Shown here: positions 28,901-38,000 of the stretch, one piece after another
Position numbering within the stretch: position 1 is the stretch's first letter
Layout: each line of letters begins with the position of its first letter
Assembly (NCBI GenBank): GCA_030604405.1
Contig: JAUVVY010000010.1
Coordinates: forward strand, 42,127-106,126
From: a bacterium
GTDB taxonomy: Bacteria; Armatimonadota; Zipacnadia; Zipacnadales; UBA11051
Reading direction: 5' to 3'
Length of the DNA: 64,000 nt
The notes under the pieces: model-generated
Database searches by the model: none
Seen by the model: the letters and a program-made list of their open reading frames with translations, nothing else
Told to the model about the DNA's origin: nothing
Translations under genes and position numbers: made by a program

Positions 28901-31390
28901 CCGAGCATGGGGGCGTCGCGCACGGTTCTGCGCAACTATGCCGGCGTTGACTGGCATCGGAGCGTTATCTGGCTCAAGGACCGCCTCTTCATCACGGTTG
29001 ATCGGATGGCCGCGCAGGAGCCGGGTGACTACAGCTTCCGCGCTGTGTGGCAGACCATCGGCAACGTCCGGCTTGACGAGTCGGTGATGGCGATCGAGCA
29101 GGAGGGCCAGCACGCCGCAGTTGCCATGACGCCGGACACGCACTGTCTGGTCAATGACGATCCGGCCACCGGCAGGAACTGGGCCAGCTATCCTTACGCC
29201 GAGGAGCCCGTAGTCAGGGTCTTTCAGGGCATCGTCAACGCGAACCTGGATGCAGGCCAGCATGTCAACCTGTTCACGGCTTTACATGCATCCGGCGAGC
29301 AGCCCTCGGAGGTGAAAGTGATCCGCCTGAGCGACAACATGGCCGCGATAACCGGCGCCGGAGAGCCGGTAATCATCGGTGTGCCCGACGCAGCAGGGAA
29401 AGTGGTCTTGCCGGGAGCCATCGAGGCCGAGGCCGACCTGATCGTGCTGACGCCGCAAAAGTTCTACGGGGTCGGTGTCCGCCAGGTGAAGTTCATGGAG
29501 CAGACGCAGACCTTCGAGGGCGGCGCTGACATCGAAGCCGACATCGCCGAGGGCAGCGCCGTGCTGAAGACGCCCGTGGCGACTACTGCCGGCTTCGAGC
29601 AGACCAGCGAACGGTTTGCCTTCGAGCAGACGGCCTCTGCCGCGGAGGTTGCGAGCCTGATGCAGCTTATCATCACCTCCGCGCCACCTACACCGGCGGC
29701 TGCGACGGCCGTGACTGATGTTGCTGACCTGACCAAACTGTGGAGCTACATGGAGCAGCCCGAGGGCTACTTGCTCACCAACAATGCGGGAGTGCCGGAG
29801 CGGGTGCCGACCGTTGTCGAGATGACGTGTGAGCCGCCGCCACTTGCAGCCAACGTATTCTCTGGGATAGCCGGGGCCAACAACCTTGACAACATCGTCA
29901 ACGGCGGGGACGCCGGCACCGGCGACGCTGTGATGTGGGACGCCGACCAGGAAGTGACCATAGCCCTGCGTCTGGACAATCCTTACGACCTGGATAGTCT
30001 GATGGTCAAGGCCTGGTACGCGACATCTTCCAGCAAGAACAAGCTCTTCCAGATTGGCCGGATGCGCTTGCTGGCAAGCAATGACGGCTTTGCCAAAGAC
30101 ACGCGGACCCTGATAGATGTCGAAGACGATGAAGAGCACGGCAACTGGGGATTTCCAGGGCATCAGCCGGAGGTCTATGAGTTTGACAAGCTTGGCGCGA
30201 AGGCCCGCGACGTGCGCCTGATATTGACCCCGCGCAAGGGCACCGGCATTTACGTGGCCGAAGTTCAGCTATGGGGAAGTGGCCCGGGGCTGGCGGAAGC
30301 GCGGGCCAGGGCCAAAGAAGATGCGCCTGCCGCCTACCAGTTCACTTCCATCGCCTGCGCCGACCTGGACGGCGACGGGCGCGACGAGACCATCGCCGGC
30401 AGCACCAATGGCAAGGTCTATTGCCTTGATGCCGGCGGCAAATTGCTCTGGCAGTTCGACTGCAGCGGCCGGGTCAACAGCGTCTGTGTGGTGGACTTCT
30501 ACGGCGACGGCAAGCCCACAGTCATCGCCGGCACCAGAGCCGCGCAGGTGGTGGCACTGGACGCGACCGGCCAGAAGATATGGGCTTATGATGTGCCCTA
30601 TTACAAGCGCACGGGCAATGTCGCCACGGTCTTTCCTGCCGACATCGGCGGCGAGGGCAAGCAGGTTGTCATCGCCGGAGCCGACAACTGGCGCTATCAC
30701 GCCATTGACGCCGATGGCAAGAAGCTGTGGCACCAGGAAAGCGTGCACCGCTCGACAGCAGGCTGCGCAGTTGACCTGACCGGCGACGGCAAGCAAGAGG
30801 TCGTCTGCGGCACGGAGTATTACTGGTGGCCTGTGGCGAAACCGGAGGATGGCTCCAAGCTGTGGGGCTACGGCACGCGCGGCGGGCCGGGCCTCAACGC
30901 CGTGGCCGCCGGCGACATTGACGGCGATGGCACGCCTGAGGTGATCTTCGGCGGCGCCGATACGCAACTGCAAGTCGTCAGCGCGGACGGAAAACCGATG
31001 TGGCAATTCAACACCGGCGATGAGGTAACTGGGGTACTGTGCGCCGATGTCAATGGCGACGGCAAGGATGAGATCATCGCCAGCTCCCTGTCATTCAATG
31101 TGTATTGTGTGGATGGCGAGGGGCAACTGCTCTGGCGACAGGAACTGCCGAATCAGGTGCGAGCCACCACGGTGTTCTCAGGCGCAGCAGGGCTGATGGT
31201 GGCCGCCGGCTGCGACGATCGCGCGGTTTATCTGCTGCATGCTGCCGACGGTACCATCGCCGGTCGCTTTGCCACTGGCGGCAAGCTGGTCACCCTGGCG
31301 AGTGCCAAGCTGCTGCCCGACGCCGCCAACCCGCAGCTCCTCGCCAGCAGCCAGGACGGCCATATCTACGCCCTCAGCCTGCCGGAGTAA
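25940..31390 (+). CDS. Large secreted multidomain protein: two tandem CBM-like domains, heparinase/alginate-lyase-like region, PQQ/VCBS-like propeller
   Basis: ATGATG at 25940 after AAGGAG with signal peptide MMRQFCAVAAILIAGIATAQA; repeated 'SEGEGSLHLYSESPADAEGNTYVSATVSVEAVDMS' / 'SEGKGSLHVSSVSPQDATGNTYVSVDIRIDAVDMS'; ARGGHGHMDANAILQW; C-terminal LDGDGRDETIAGSTNGKVYCLDAGGKLLWQF repeats. Confidence 0.8.
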   Translation: MMRQFCAVAAILIAGIATAQAEQQTVVLHGCEDLTGFVVTSKPVRQDTMTINTDAAYISEGEGSLHLYSESPADAEGNTYVSATVSVEAVDMSCRELIFDAWTSIPEHTKALYVRGYDTGGNCVLSWYSWEGPLDTGKTSFRLTPGEPGSGLRWEQKYLTATDVSAVVKLQFYTGTHDKGVPFDIYIDNVQAIHTDATYEPAAIAQATSEPGRFKQVSPRRTTAEETAPKQAASTQAARPPEKLYMAEDLEGVTFNWGKDREGTKLEINTDPAYLSEGKGSLHVSSVSPQDATGNTYVSVDIRIDAVDMSQRALVFDAWTSEPQHSEALYVRGYDAANNCVLSWASWGGLLQAEKTTFELFPGVSRGGLRWEPDELKSDDVSAVVKLRFFAGAHDAGVPFDIYLDNVQAVHSEMKSFMDITDPKRLYPDTALVIGGQAQAIIVTPDDEDWKTLAAELSAVIRAATGAELPVKIADEVSDDDLPATNAIMLGTIINNRRLLYPYSHSLVFADSVFPGDGGFELRSVHDPWGTGKNLICIGASDAEGAGLGVDAFKACITKGDDLILPRMLEVKLTGAALGAYGKTFSSPPDEKWEKAQKDRCENHLRTAGTRGLFSFAQGIGRTYAVTRQEAYARMFVWMIERTYENYLSDPKTYGGPWGMDSDFHIYGVIPAWDAVEECPAISDEDRLEVTKILFRWVSEVGPGKTASAGSKRVRFNHQTFPALGCLYAGQYFDRYYHAFEGEEWIRVADGTFQFQLSATKAHCDCNSYQWHTLHHVIRYCLARPDLSYFESGNVRVNADYVILTMNNLGYQVPYGDIGGWGPLGGEMHMLRAAEWFYRDGRYQWALDKKAQVRQRSAFSDFCATTTAPQEPVDLIGTNVWSLDDLWYDTFVGDEQVDQERAFDKVVFRSGFRPEDQYLLLDGLARGGHGHMDANAILQWTENERIWLADVDYIKSLPKYHNGVLILREGQSAKIPGFCELENIADLPSMGASRTVLRNYAGVDWHRSVIWLKDRLFITVDRMAAQEPGDYSFRAVWQTIGNVRLDESVMAIEQEGQHAAVAMTPDTHCLVNDDPATGRNWASYPYAEEPVVRVFQGIVNANLDAGQHVNLFTALHASGEQPSEVKVIRLSDNMAAITGAGEPVIIGVPDAAGKVVLPGAIEAEADLIVLTPQKFYGVGVRQVKFMEQTQTFEGGADIEADIAEGSAVLKTPVATTAGFEQTSERFAFEQTASAAEVASLMQLIITSAPPTPAAATAVTDVADLTKLWSYMEQPEGYLLTNNAGVPERVPTVVEMTCEPPPLAANVFSGIAGANNLDNIVNGGDAGTGDAVMWDADQEVTIALRLDNPYDLDSLMVKAWYATSSSKNKLFQIGRMRLLASNDGFAKDTRTLIDVEDDEEHGNWGFPGHQPEVYEFDKLGAKARDVRLILTPRKGTGIYVAEVQLWGSGPGLAEARARAKEDAPAAYQFTSIACADLDGDGRDETIAGSTNGKVYCLDAGGKLLWQFDCSGRVNSVCVVDFYGDGKPTVIAGTRAAQVVALDATGQKIWAYDVPYYKRTGNVATVFPADIGGEGKQVVIAGADNWRYHAIDADGKKLWHQESVHRSTAGCAVDLTGDGKQEVVCGTEYYWWPVAKPEDGSKLWGYGTRGGPGLNAVAAGDIDGDGTPEVIFGGADTQLQVVSADGKPMWQFNTGDEVTGVLCADVNGDGKDEIIASSLSFNVYCVDGEGQLLWRQELPNQVRATTVFSGAAGLMVAAGCDDRAVYLLHAADGTIAGRFATGGKLVTLASAKLLPDAANPQLLASSQDGHIYALSLPE

Positions 31391-31443
31391 CAAAATGGCC
31401 GGGCGCAAATCTGGAATAACCGAGTGACGCGGGAGGGACAAGT

Positions 31444-32259
31444 ATGCGTGAATGTGAGATCTGTGGCCGCGAGATAGACAGCGACTTTATCTTTTGCCCC
31501 TTTTGCGGCGAGCCGCAGATTCCGGTTATCGGCGGGCTTGTGGGCGAGGAGCTCAGCGCCAAGATAACAGCCATCCTGGATGGCACAGAGCGCCGCCTGC
31601 AGGGTATTATCGGCGCCTTCTCGCGCTACATCGAGGCGCCGGTTGTGGACAGCATCATCAGCGGCGACATTGCCGAGCTCCAAGGCGTCCGCCGCAACGT
31701 GACCGTAATGTTCACCGACATCCGCAACAGCTCAGGGATCATCGCGCGACTGGAGCCGGAGCAAGCGGTGGACCTGCTCAGCAGCCATCATGAACGCATG
31801 TCGGCGGCCGTCCAGGCCACTAAAGGTGTGCTCGACAAGTTCATCGGCGACGGCATGATGGCGTTCTACACACAGGGCGAGCCGGCAGACCATGCCCGCC
31901 AGGCCGTGCTGGCCGGCCTGCAGATGCGCGAGTATGTCGCAGAAGCCAATAAGGACTGGCCCGTGCCCGACATTCCCCTGCGCATCGGCGTGGCCATCAA
32001 CACCGGGGAGGCGGTCGTCGGCAGCGTCGGCTCCCGCTACCGCCAGGACTACACGGCTATCGGCGCGGAGATCAACTACGTAGATGACCTGCAGGAGATG
32101 GCAAAGCAGCAGCGCGTTGACATCGTCATCAGCCGGTCAACCTACGACCTGGTCGCGGATGAGGTGGAGGCGCAGGAGATCGGGATGCTCAAGCGCCCAC
32201 CGCACGGCGAGGAAGAGCCGGCTTATCACGTGGTGAGACTGCGACCGGCTATCGCCTAG
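31444..32259 (+). CDS. Class III adenylate/guanylate cyclase-domain protein with N-terminal zinc ribbon
   Basis: CEICGREIDSDFIFCPFCGEP; VTVMFTDIRNSSGI, DKFIGDGMMAFY, GVAINTGEAVVGSVGS. Confidence 0.88.
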   Translation: MRECEICGREIDSDFIFCPFCGEPQIPVIGGLVGEELSAKITAILDGTERRLQGIIGAFSRYIEAPVVDSIISGDIAELQGVRRNVTVMFTDIRNSSGIIARLEPEQAVDLLSSHHERMSAAVQATKGVLDKFIGDGMMAFYTQGEPADHARQAVLAGLQMREYVAEANKDWPVPDIPLRIGVAINTGEAVVGSVGSRYRQDYTAIGAEINYVDDLQEMAKQQRVDIVISRSTYDLVADEVEAQEIGMLKRPPHGEEEPAYHVVRLRPAIA

Positions 32260-32329
32260 TCGGAATAGTGCATTATCGCGTCGGCCCGGAGGGACTTCTG
32301 CTGAGTAAGCCCTGGAGACGTGAAAGCTG

Positions 32330-33055
32330 ATGCACATATACGGAAATGATTTCGCCGCCGTGTACAATGATAAATGGCAAGACTTCAGTGCAAGAATGTG
32401 GCCGTTCCTTTGGGAGACGATTCAGAAGCACAAGCCGGATGCAAAAACGTGGCTGGACTTGTGCTGTGGGACGGGTCGCCTGCTGAAGCTGGTGTGTGAG
32501 AATGGATTTTCCGCTGTGGGTTTGGACCTGTCCCCGCACCAGCTCAAATACGCCAAGGTGAATGCTCCTGCCGCCACGCTGGTGCAGGCAGATGTGCGCG
32601 ATTTCTCACTGGCTCAGGAATTCGACATGGTCACTTGCATCTTTGACAGTCTCAATTACCTGACAACCAAGAAGGATTTGGGCCGCGCATTGCGCCGGGC
32701 GCGCCGCCATTTGAGCGAAGACGGATCTTTCGTGTTTGATATGAACACGTTCGCCGGTCTCCAAGATACGTGGTGTCACATTTCCACCATCCGCGAACCC
32801 CATCGTGTCATTATCAACGAGACCTCCTTCGATGAAAAGCGAGGGCTGGGCCGCTGCCTGATAACGGGATTCGTCAAGCAAGGCCGGGCCTATCGGAAGT
32901 TCGAAGAGGAGCACATTGAGCGCGGCTACAAGGCTGAAGAGATCGAAGATGCGCTGGCCCGCTGTGAGTTTGGATTCAAGAAGTACGATGGGTATAGCCT
33001 GTCGAGACCGAGGAAGAGATCGGCACGGTTGCTGTATGTGTGTCATCGAGAATAG
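32330..33055 (+). CDS. Class I SAM-dependent methyltransferase
   Basis: WLDLCCGTGRLLKLVCENGFSAVGLDLSPHQLKYAK; LVQADVRDFSL; MVTCIFDSLNYL. Confidence 0.88.
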   Translation: MHIYGNDFAAVYNDKWQDFSARMWPFLWETIQKHKPDAKTWLDLCCGTGRLLKLVCENGFSAVGLDLSPHQLKYAKVNAPAATLVQADVRDFSLAQEFDMVTCIFDSLNYLTTKKDLGRALRRARRHLSEDGSFVFDMNTFAGLQDTWCHISTIREPHRVIINETSFDEKRGLGRCLITGFVKQGRAYRKFEEEHIERGYKAEEIEDALARCEFGFKKYDGYSLSRPRKRSARLLYVCHRE

Positions 33056-33126
33056 CAGGCGTAGAACAGTAGCCAGTAGAAGACCAACAATACACGTGGA
33101 CAGCATACGGACAAGAGGTGTGAGCT

Positions 33127-35067
33127 GTGAATGCTTCTGGCAGCTACGATGACTGGCGCGGCTCCGGTGTAATTGAGACCCGACACAGTCCCCATTTCCG
33201 CCTGCAATCAGTGCCGGTGCGCTCAGTAAAGATGGGCGGCGGCTTCTGGCGTCCGCGTATGGAAGCCAATGTTGAGGCTAGCATCCCGGCGCAGCATGAC
33301 TTGCTCGAAGAACACGGAGTGATGGACAACTTCCGCAGGCTCACAGGTAGCCAGCAGGCGGAGCGCCTCGGGCCGCTCTTCACTGACTCCGACCTGTACA
33401 AATGGATCGAGGCGGTCGGATTTGCGCTGCAGTCCGAGGACCTGCCCGAGCTGCAACAGACTGTCGCGGCGCTCGCCGATCTACTAGCCTCCGGACAGGG
33501 CGAGGACGGCTACCTGAGCACCTACTTCGTCGAAGAGCACGCCGACCAGCGTTTCCAGCAACTCGAGGGTTCCCACGAAATGTACTGTGCCGGCCACCTG
33601 ATGCAGGGCGCTATCGCCTACTACCGGGCCACCGGCGACCAGAAGCTACTCGATGTTGCGTGTCGCTTTGCCGACTATCTTGACTGCGAATTCGGCCCCG
33701 ACAAGTGCGCCATCACCGACGGCCATCCCGAAATCGAACTGGCGCTGATCGAGCTTTACCGGACAACCGGCAACAAACGCTACCTCGACCTGGCCGGCTT
33801 TCTCCTCAGCCAGCCGCAGTCGCTTCAGAACTTGCCCCCGATAGCCGAGCGTCCCGAATTGGTCGGCCACTGCGTGCGCTCCGGATATGTCTGCTCCGGT
33901 GGCGCCGACTATTATGCCGAGACCGGCGACGAGAGGATGCTTGCCAACCTCAAGCGCCTGTGGGACGACCTCATTGGTGGCAAGATCTACATCACTGGCG
34001 CCGTCGGCGCGCGCTATGCAGGCGAGGCGTTCGGGGATGCCTACGAGCTGCCCAACGCGCGGGCCTATGCCGAGACGTGCGCCCAGATTGCCCATTTCAT
34101 GTGGGGCTGGCGGATGCTGCTGATTACCGGCGAGGCCAGGTTCGCAGATGTCATGGAAACCATCATCTACAATGGCTTCTTATCCGGCGTGTCGCTTGCG
34201 GGCACCGAATACTTCTACAGCAATCCACTGACCGCAAACACCGACGCGGCCAGCACGCACCCGAGCGCCGAAGGCGGCTGGCAGCGGCAGGCTTGGTGGC
34301 CGTGCACCTGCTGCCCGCCCAATGTCGAGCGCACCCTCGCGTCACTGCCCGGGCATCTCTTCACCACCAGCGCAGAGGGCATCTGGGTGCATTTCTACGA
34401 CGCCTGCGCAGCCGAGCTTGGGCTGGATGATGGCACCGCGGTGCAGTTGCAGGTCGAGACGGCATATCCCTGGGAAGAGGACATCAAGATAACTGTCAAT
34501 CCAGCCGCCGGCGCCGAATTCGCTCTGATGCTGCGAATACCGACGTGGGCCGAGGGGGCTGCAGTGCTGGTAAACGGCGAGCCGGCAGCCGAGAACCCAA
34601 AGACCGGCGATTATCTGGCCCTGCAGCGCACCTGGCAGCCGGGCGATACCGTTGAGCTGCATCTGCCGATGCCGGTCCGGTTCACCCAAAGCCATCCGTA
34701 TGTGGCCGATAACCACGGGTGCGTGGCGATTCAGCGCGGGCCGCTGGTGTATTGCTTCGAAGATGCGGACAATCCCGAGGTGCCGGTGCGTGACTTGCAC
34801 CTGGCCGATGACCGGCTCACGGCCGAGCACTGGCAGGCCGAGCGTCAACCCGAACTGCTGGGCGGGGTGACAGTGCTGCGCGGCGAGGGCCTGCGCCCGA
34901 CGCTGAGCCTGCAGGACGGGCCGCTGTACAGGCCGGCCACCATCAGGCAGGCTACCAGTTGGCAGCGCGTGCCCGTCGCCGCCATCCCCTACCACGCCTG
35001 GGCCAACCGTGGCGAGTCGGCGATGCGCGTGTGGGTGCCGGTGCTGCGAAGCACAGCCGCAAGTTAG
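33127..35067 (+). CDS. Glycoside hydrolase family 127-like protein (beta-L-arabinofuranosidase fold)
   Basis: VKMGGGFWRPRMEAN; GAVGARYAGEAFGDAYELPNARAYAETCAQI and WPCTCCPPNVERTLASLP preserve the E-x-C and CC metal/catalytic cluster. Confidence 0.88.
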   Translation: MNASGSYDDWRGSGVIETRHSPHFRLQSVPVRSVKMGGGFWRPRMEANVEASIPAQHDLLEEHGVMDNFRRLTGSQQAERLGPLFTDSDLYKWIEAVGFALQSEDLPELQQTVAALADLLASGQGEDGYLSTYFVEEHADQRFQQLEGSHEMYCAGHLMQGAIAYYRATGDQKLLDVACRFADYLDCEFGPDKCAITDGHPEIELALIELYRTTGNKRYLDLAGFLLSQPQSLQNLPPIAERPELVGHCVRSGYVCSGGADYYAETGDERMLANLKRLWDDLIGGKIYITGAVGARYAGEAFGDAYELPNARAYAETCAQIAHFMWGWRMLLITGEARFADVMETIIYNGFLSGVSLAGTEYFYSNPLTANTDAASTHPSAEGGWQRQAWWPCTCCPPNVERTLASLPGHLFTTSAEGIWVHFYDACAAELGLDDGTAVQLQVETAYPWEEDIKITVNPAAGAEFALMLRIPTWAEGAAVLVNGEPAAENPKTGDYLALQRTWQPGDTVELHLPMPVRFTQSHPYVADNHGCVAIQRGPLVYCFEDADNPEVPVRDLHLADDRLTAEHWQAERQPELLGGVTVLRGEGLRPTLSLQDGPLYRPATIRQATSWQRVPVAAIPYHAWANRGESAMRVWVPVLRSTAAS

Positions 35068-35095
35068 CCGCTCCACAAAGAAAGGCCGATGTCAA

Positions 35096-38000
35096 ATGCG
35101 TCACCTGACAACCATTCTTGTTTGTACTCTGGTGGTGTCTATCATGAGCATGAGCTTTGGGGCTGACTTGCCCGATCCCTGGGCTGAATCTGACGAGCCG
35201 AAAGTCGGCCCTGCTCCGGTGCCGGTGATAGAGCAGGTCTTCTGGGTGCAGCTTCCACTCGCGCCCGATGTCGAGGTGGATGTGGTAACGCCCGAGGGCG
35301 TGACGCTGCTGGACAGAACTAAGCCGGGCCGGCGCAACTTCACTCGCTTCTATTTCCGCGCGGACCGTGGCATCAAAGATGTCCAGATCACATTGACCCC
35401 CGCAGGCGGTGAGAAGATATCCGTGCCGCTTACGGTGAAAACGTACCGCGAAGACATCGAGGAGCACATCAAGGTCGTGCCCGGAGTGGACCCCTCGGCG
35501 CGCAAGCAGGGCCGCTCATACTACACCGATGAGCTGATCGTGATAGCCAGGCAGAACATGGAGGCTTATCCCACGCTCGTGGATGGGCTCAAAGCCAAGC
35601 GCATCTATGACGACATGAGCGATGACGAGCTGTGGAAGGCCTTCCCCTCGTGGAACGTGCCGAGGCAGTGCTACAGCAACTGGCCGTGCCCCAACTGCGG
35701 AGAAGTGATCTTCAAGAAAAGCGGCTTTTACCCCTGGGGCAGGAGCTATGCCAACCCCTTCAAGGCCAAGTGCCCGGAGTGCGGGCAGCTCTTCCCGACC
35801 AACGATTTCCTCAACGACGATTTCACCAGCGGCGAGTACCCGGACGACGGCTGGGGTAATGATCCGGGGACGGGCCGCGCTGATGCGATGGCCTGGGTCG
35901 CGTATTACAATCACCACGTTGTGTGGCAAACGGGCCGGCATCTGCATGGCATGGCTCTGCGCTATCTGCTATTGGGTGATGAAGAGGCGGGCCACAAAGT
36001 CGGCGTGCTGCTTGCGCGGCTTGCCTATGTCTATCCGGGCCTGAATTACCGCTGGCAGCAGCCACGCTCCAGGTATCTTGGCAGGGGCGGAAGAGCACTG
36101 GTGGACGGCAACTGGGAGCGCAATAACCTGCTGGTGCCGGTGCTGCAGGCGTATGACGCCGTATTCGACTACCTTGACAAGGACACACAACTGGTCGAAT
36201 TCCTGCACACCAAGGACCCGACAATAAACTCGCCTGAAGATGTGAAGGCGCTACTGGATACGTACTTGGTGCAGGTGTTCGGGTGGGACTGGATTCGGCG
36301 AGAGCTGAGCGGCGGCAGCCAGGGCGCCCGCGAGCAGGACATGGCCGAATTCATCGTTTGCGCGAATATGGGCGAGGTATCAGACCGCTGGCTCGAAGAG
36401 CTGTTCACTCACGCCTGGAACGGCGGCCTCAACAAGGGCGGCTTCGACGACGCCGTGATGGTCAATGCGCTTACCCGCGAAGGCCACACGCTGGTTTCGG
36501 GTACCGGATATGCCATCGGGTATCTCAACAGCAAATCAGACATGGCCGAGATTCTTTCGCGGGTCGAATCGGATAAGTGGGGCGCGCGCTGCAACCTGTA
36601 TGACGAGAAATTGTATCCCAAGCTGCGAGCCGAGTACGATCTGTGGATAGACATGGTCATCGCCGGCCTGTTCGCACCCATGTATGGCGACGCCGGCAGC
36701 GGACGGACGGCCAGATACACCAACGGGATGCCGGCGAACCACCGCAAGGCCTACGAGCGTGCGTATCGCCGCTGGCCGGACGACCGGATAGCGCGAGCAA
36801 TTCACAATGCAGGTGAAAGGCCGCCGCAATTGTTCGAGCCTGATGTGTGGCCGGATGTGCAAGCGCAGGTCGAGAAGGCCGGGCCCGAGCCGCCGCTGGA
36901 AAGTCGCGTGATCGACGGCCCCGGCTTCGTCATGCTCGAATCGCGGCCCCACGCCGACCAGCTAGAGAACCGTGCAGGCATCGCCTTCCGGTACGGCTAC
37001 GCGGTCGGTCATCAGCACAACGACAACCTCAACATCGAGATATTCGCCAAGGGTGAAAGCCTGGCACCGGAGCTGGGCTATCCCTGCTGGGCACACCCGC
37101 TGGGCGGTACGGGAGACACGGTGCACCACTGCACGGGCATGATTGATCGGTCCCGGCAATATTCCGGCGGCATCGGCAAAGGCTGGCTGGAGATGTTCGC
37201 CAGCGGCCCGGAAGCATCGTTCGCAGACGTGGCGTCCGCACCCAACGGCTTTCCCAATCGCACCTTCCGCCGCGCCGTGTGTCTGGCCGACGCGCCGGGC
37301 AATAACGTCTATCTCTTCGACGTGCTGCGAATGGCCGGCGGCACAACTCGCACCTACTGCTTCCACGGGCCGATGCATGACGATTTCGCATCCAACTTGC
37401 AGTTCGGGCCAAAGAGCGAAGAGCCGTTTCATCTGACGAGTGTAAGCAGGAACCTGAATAACAATATCGTCGAGCCGCAGCAGGCGAGTGCCGACGGCGA
37501 TATCTGGGCCGACTGGAAATTCCGGGAAAAGGACATCCACATCCGCCTCGACATTCTCGGCCAGCCCTCTTCGACAGGCTCAGGGCAGGCGCGACGACAT
37601 TACTTCACCGCCCGCTACGCCAAGACCGACGTTCCCGACATCCGCTTCCTGTTCGCCGAAGATGAAGCCGAAGACAGCGCCAGCGAGTTCGTGGCGCTGT
37701 GGCAGCCGTACGCACAAACGCCATTCATCGAGAAGATCGAGCGCCTGGATGTGGAACAGAGCGGCGATGTCGCTATGGGTGAATTCAGTCCCGTCGCGGT
37801 CCGAGTGACAGTGGCCGGAGGACAGGTGGACACCTTCATCTATACCCATGACCCGGAAGCCGAACTGCGGATTGGCGACATCGAGTTCCAGGGCAGCTTC
37901 GGCTACTGGTCGGAACTCGACGGCAAGCTGCGCTGCCTGCACCTGGTCAACGGCACCAAGCTGGCCAAGCGCGGACAGGGCGTTACTGAGGCGGTTCCCA

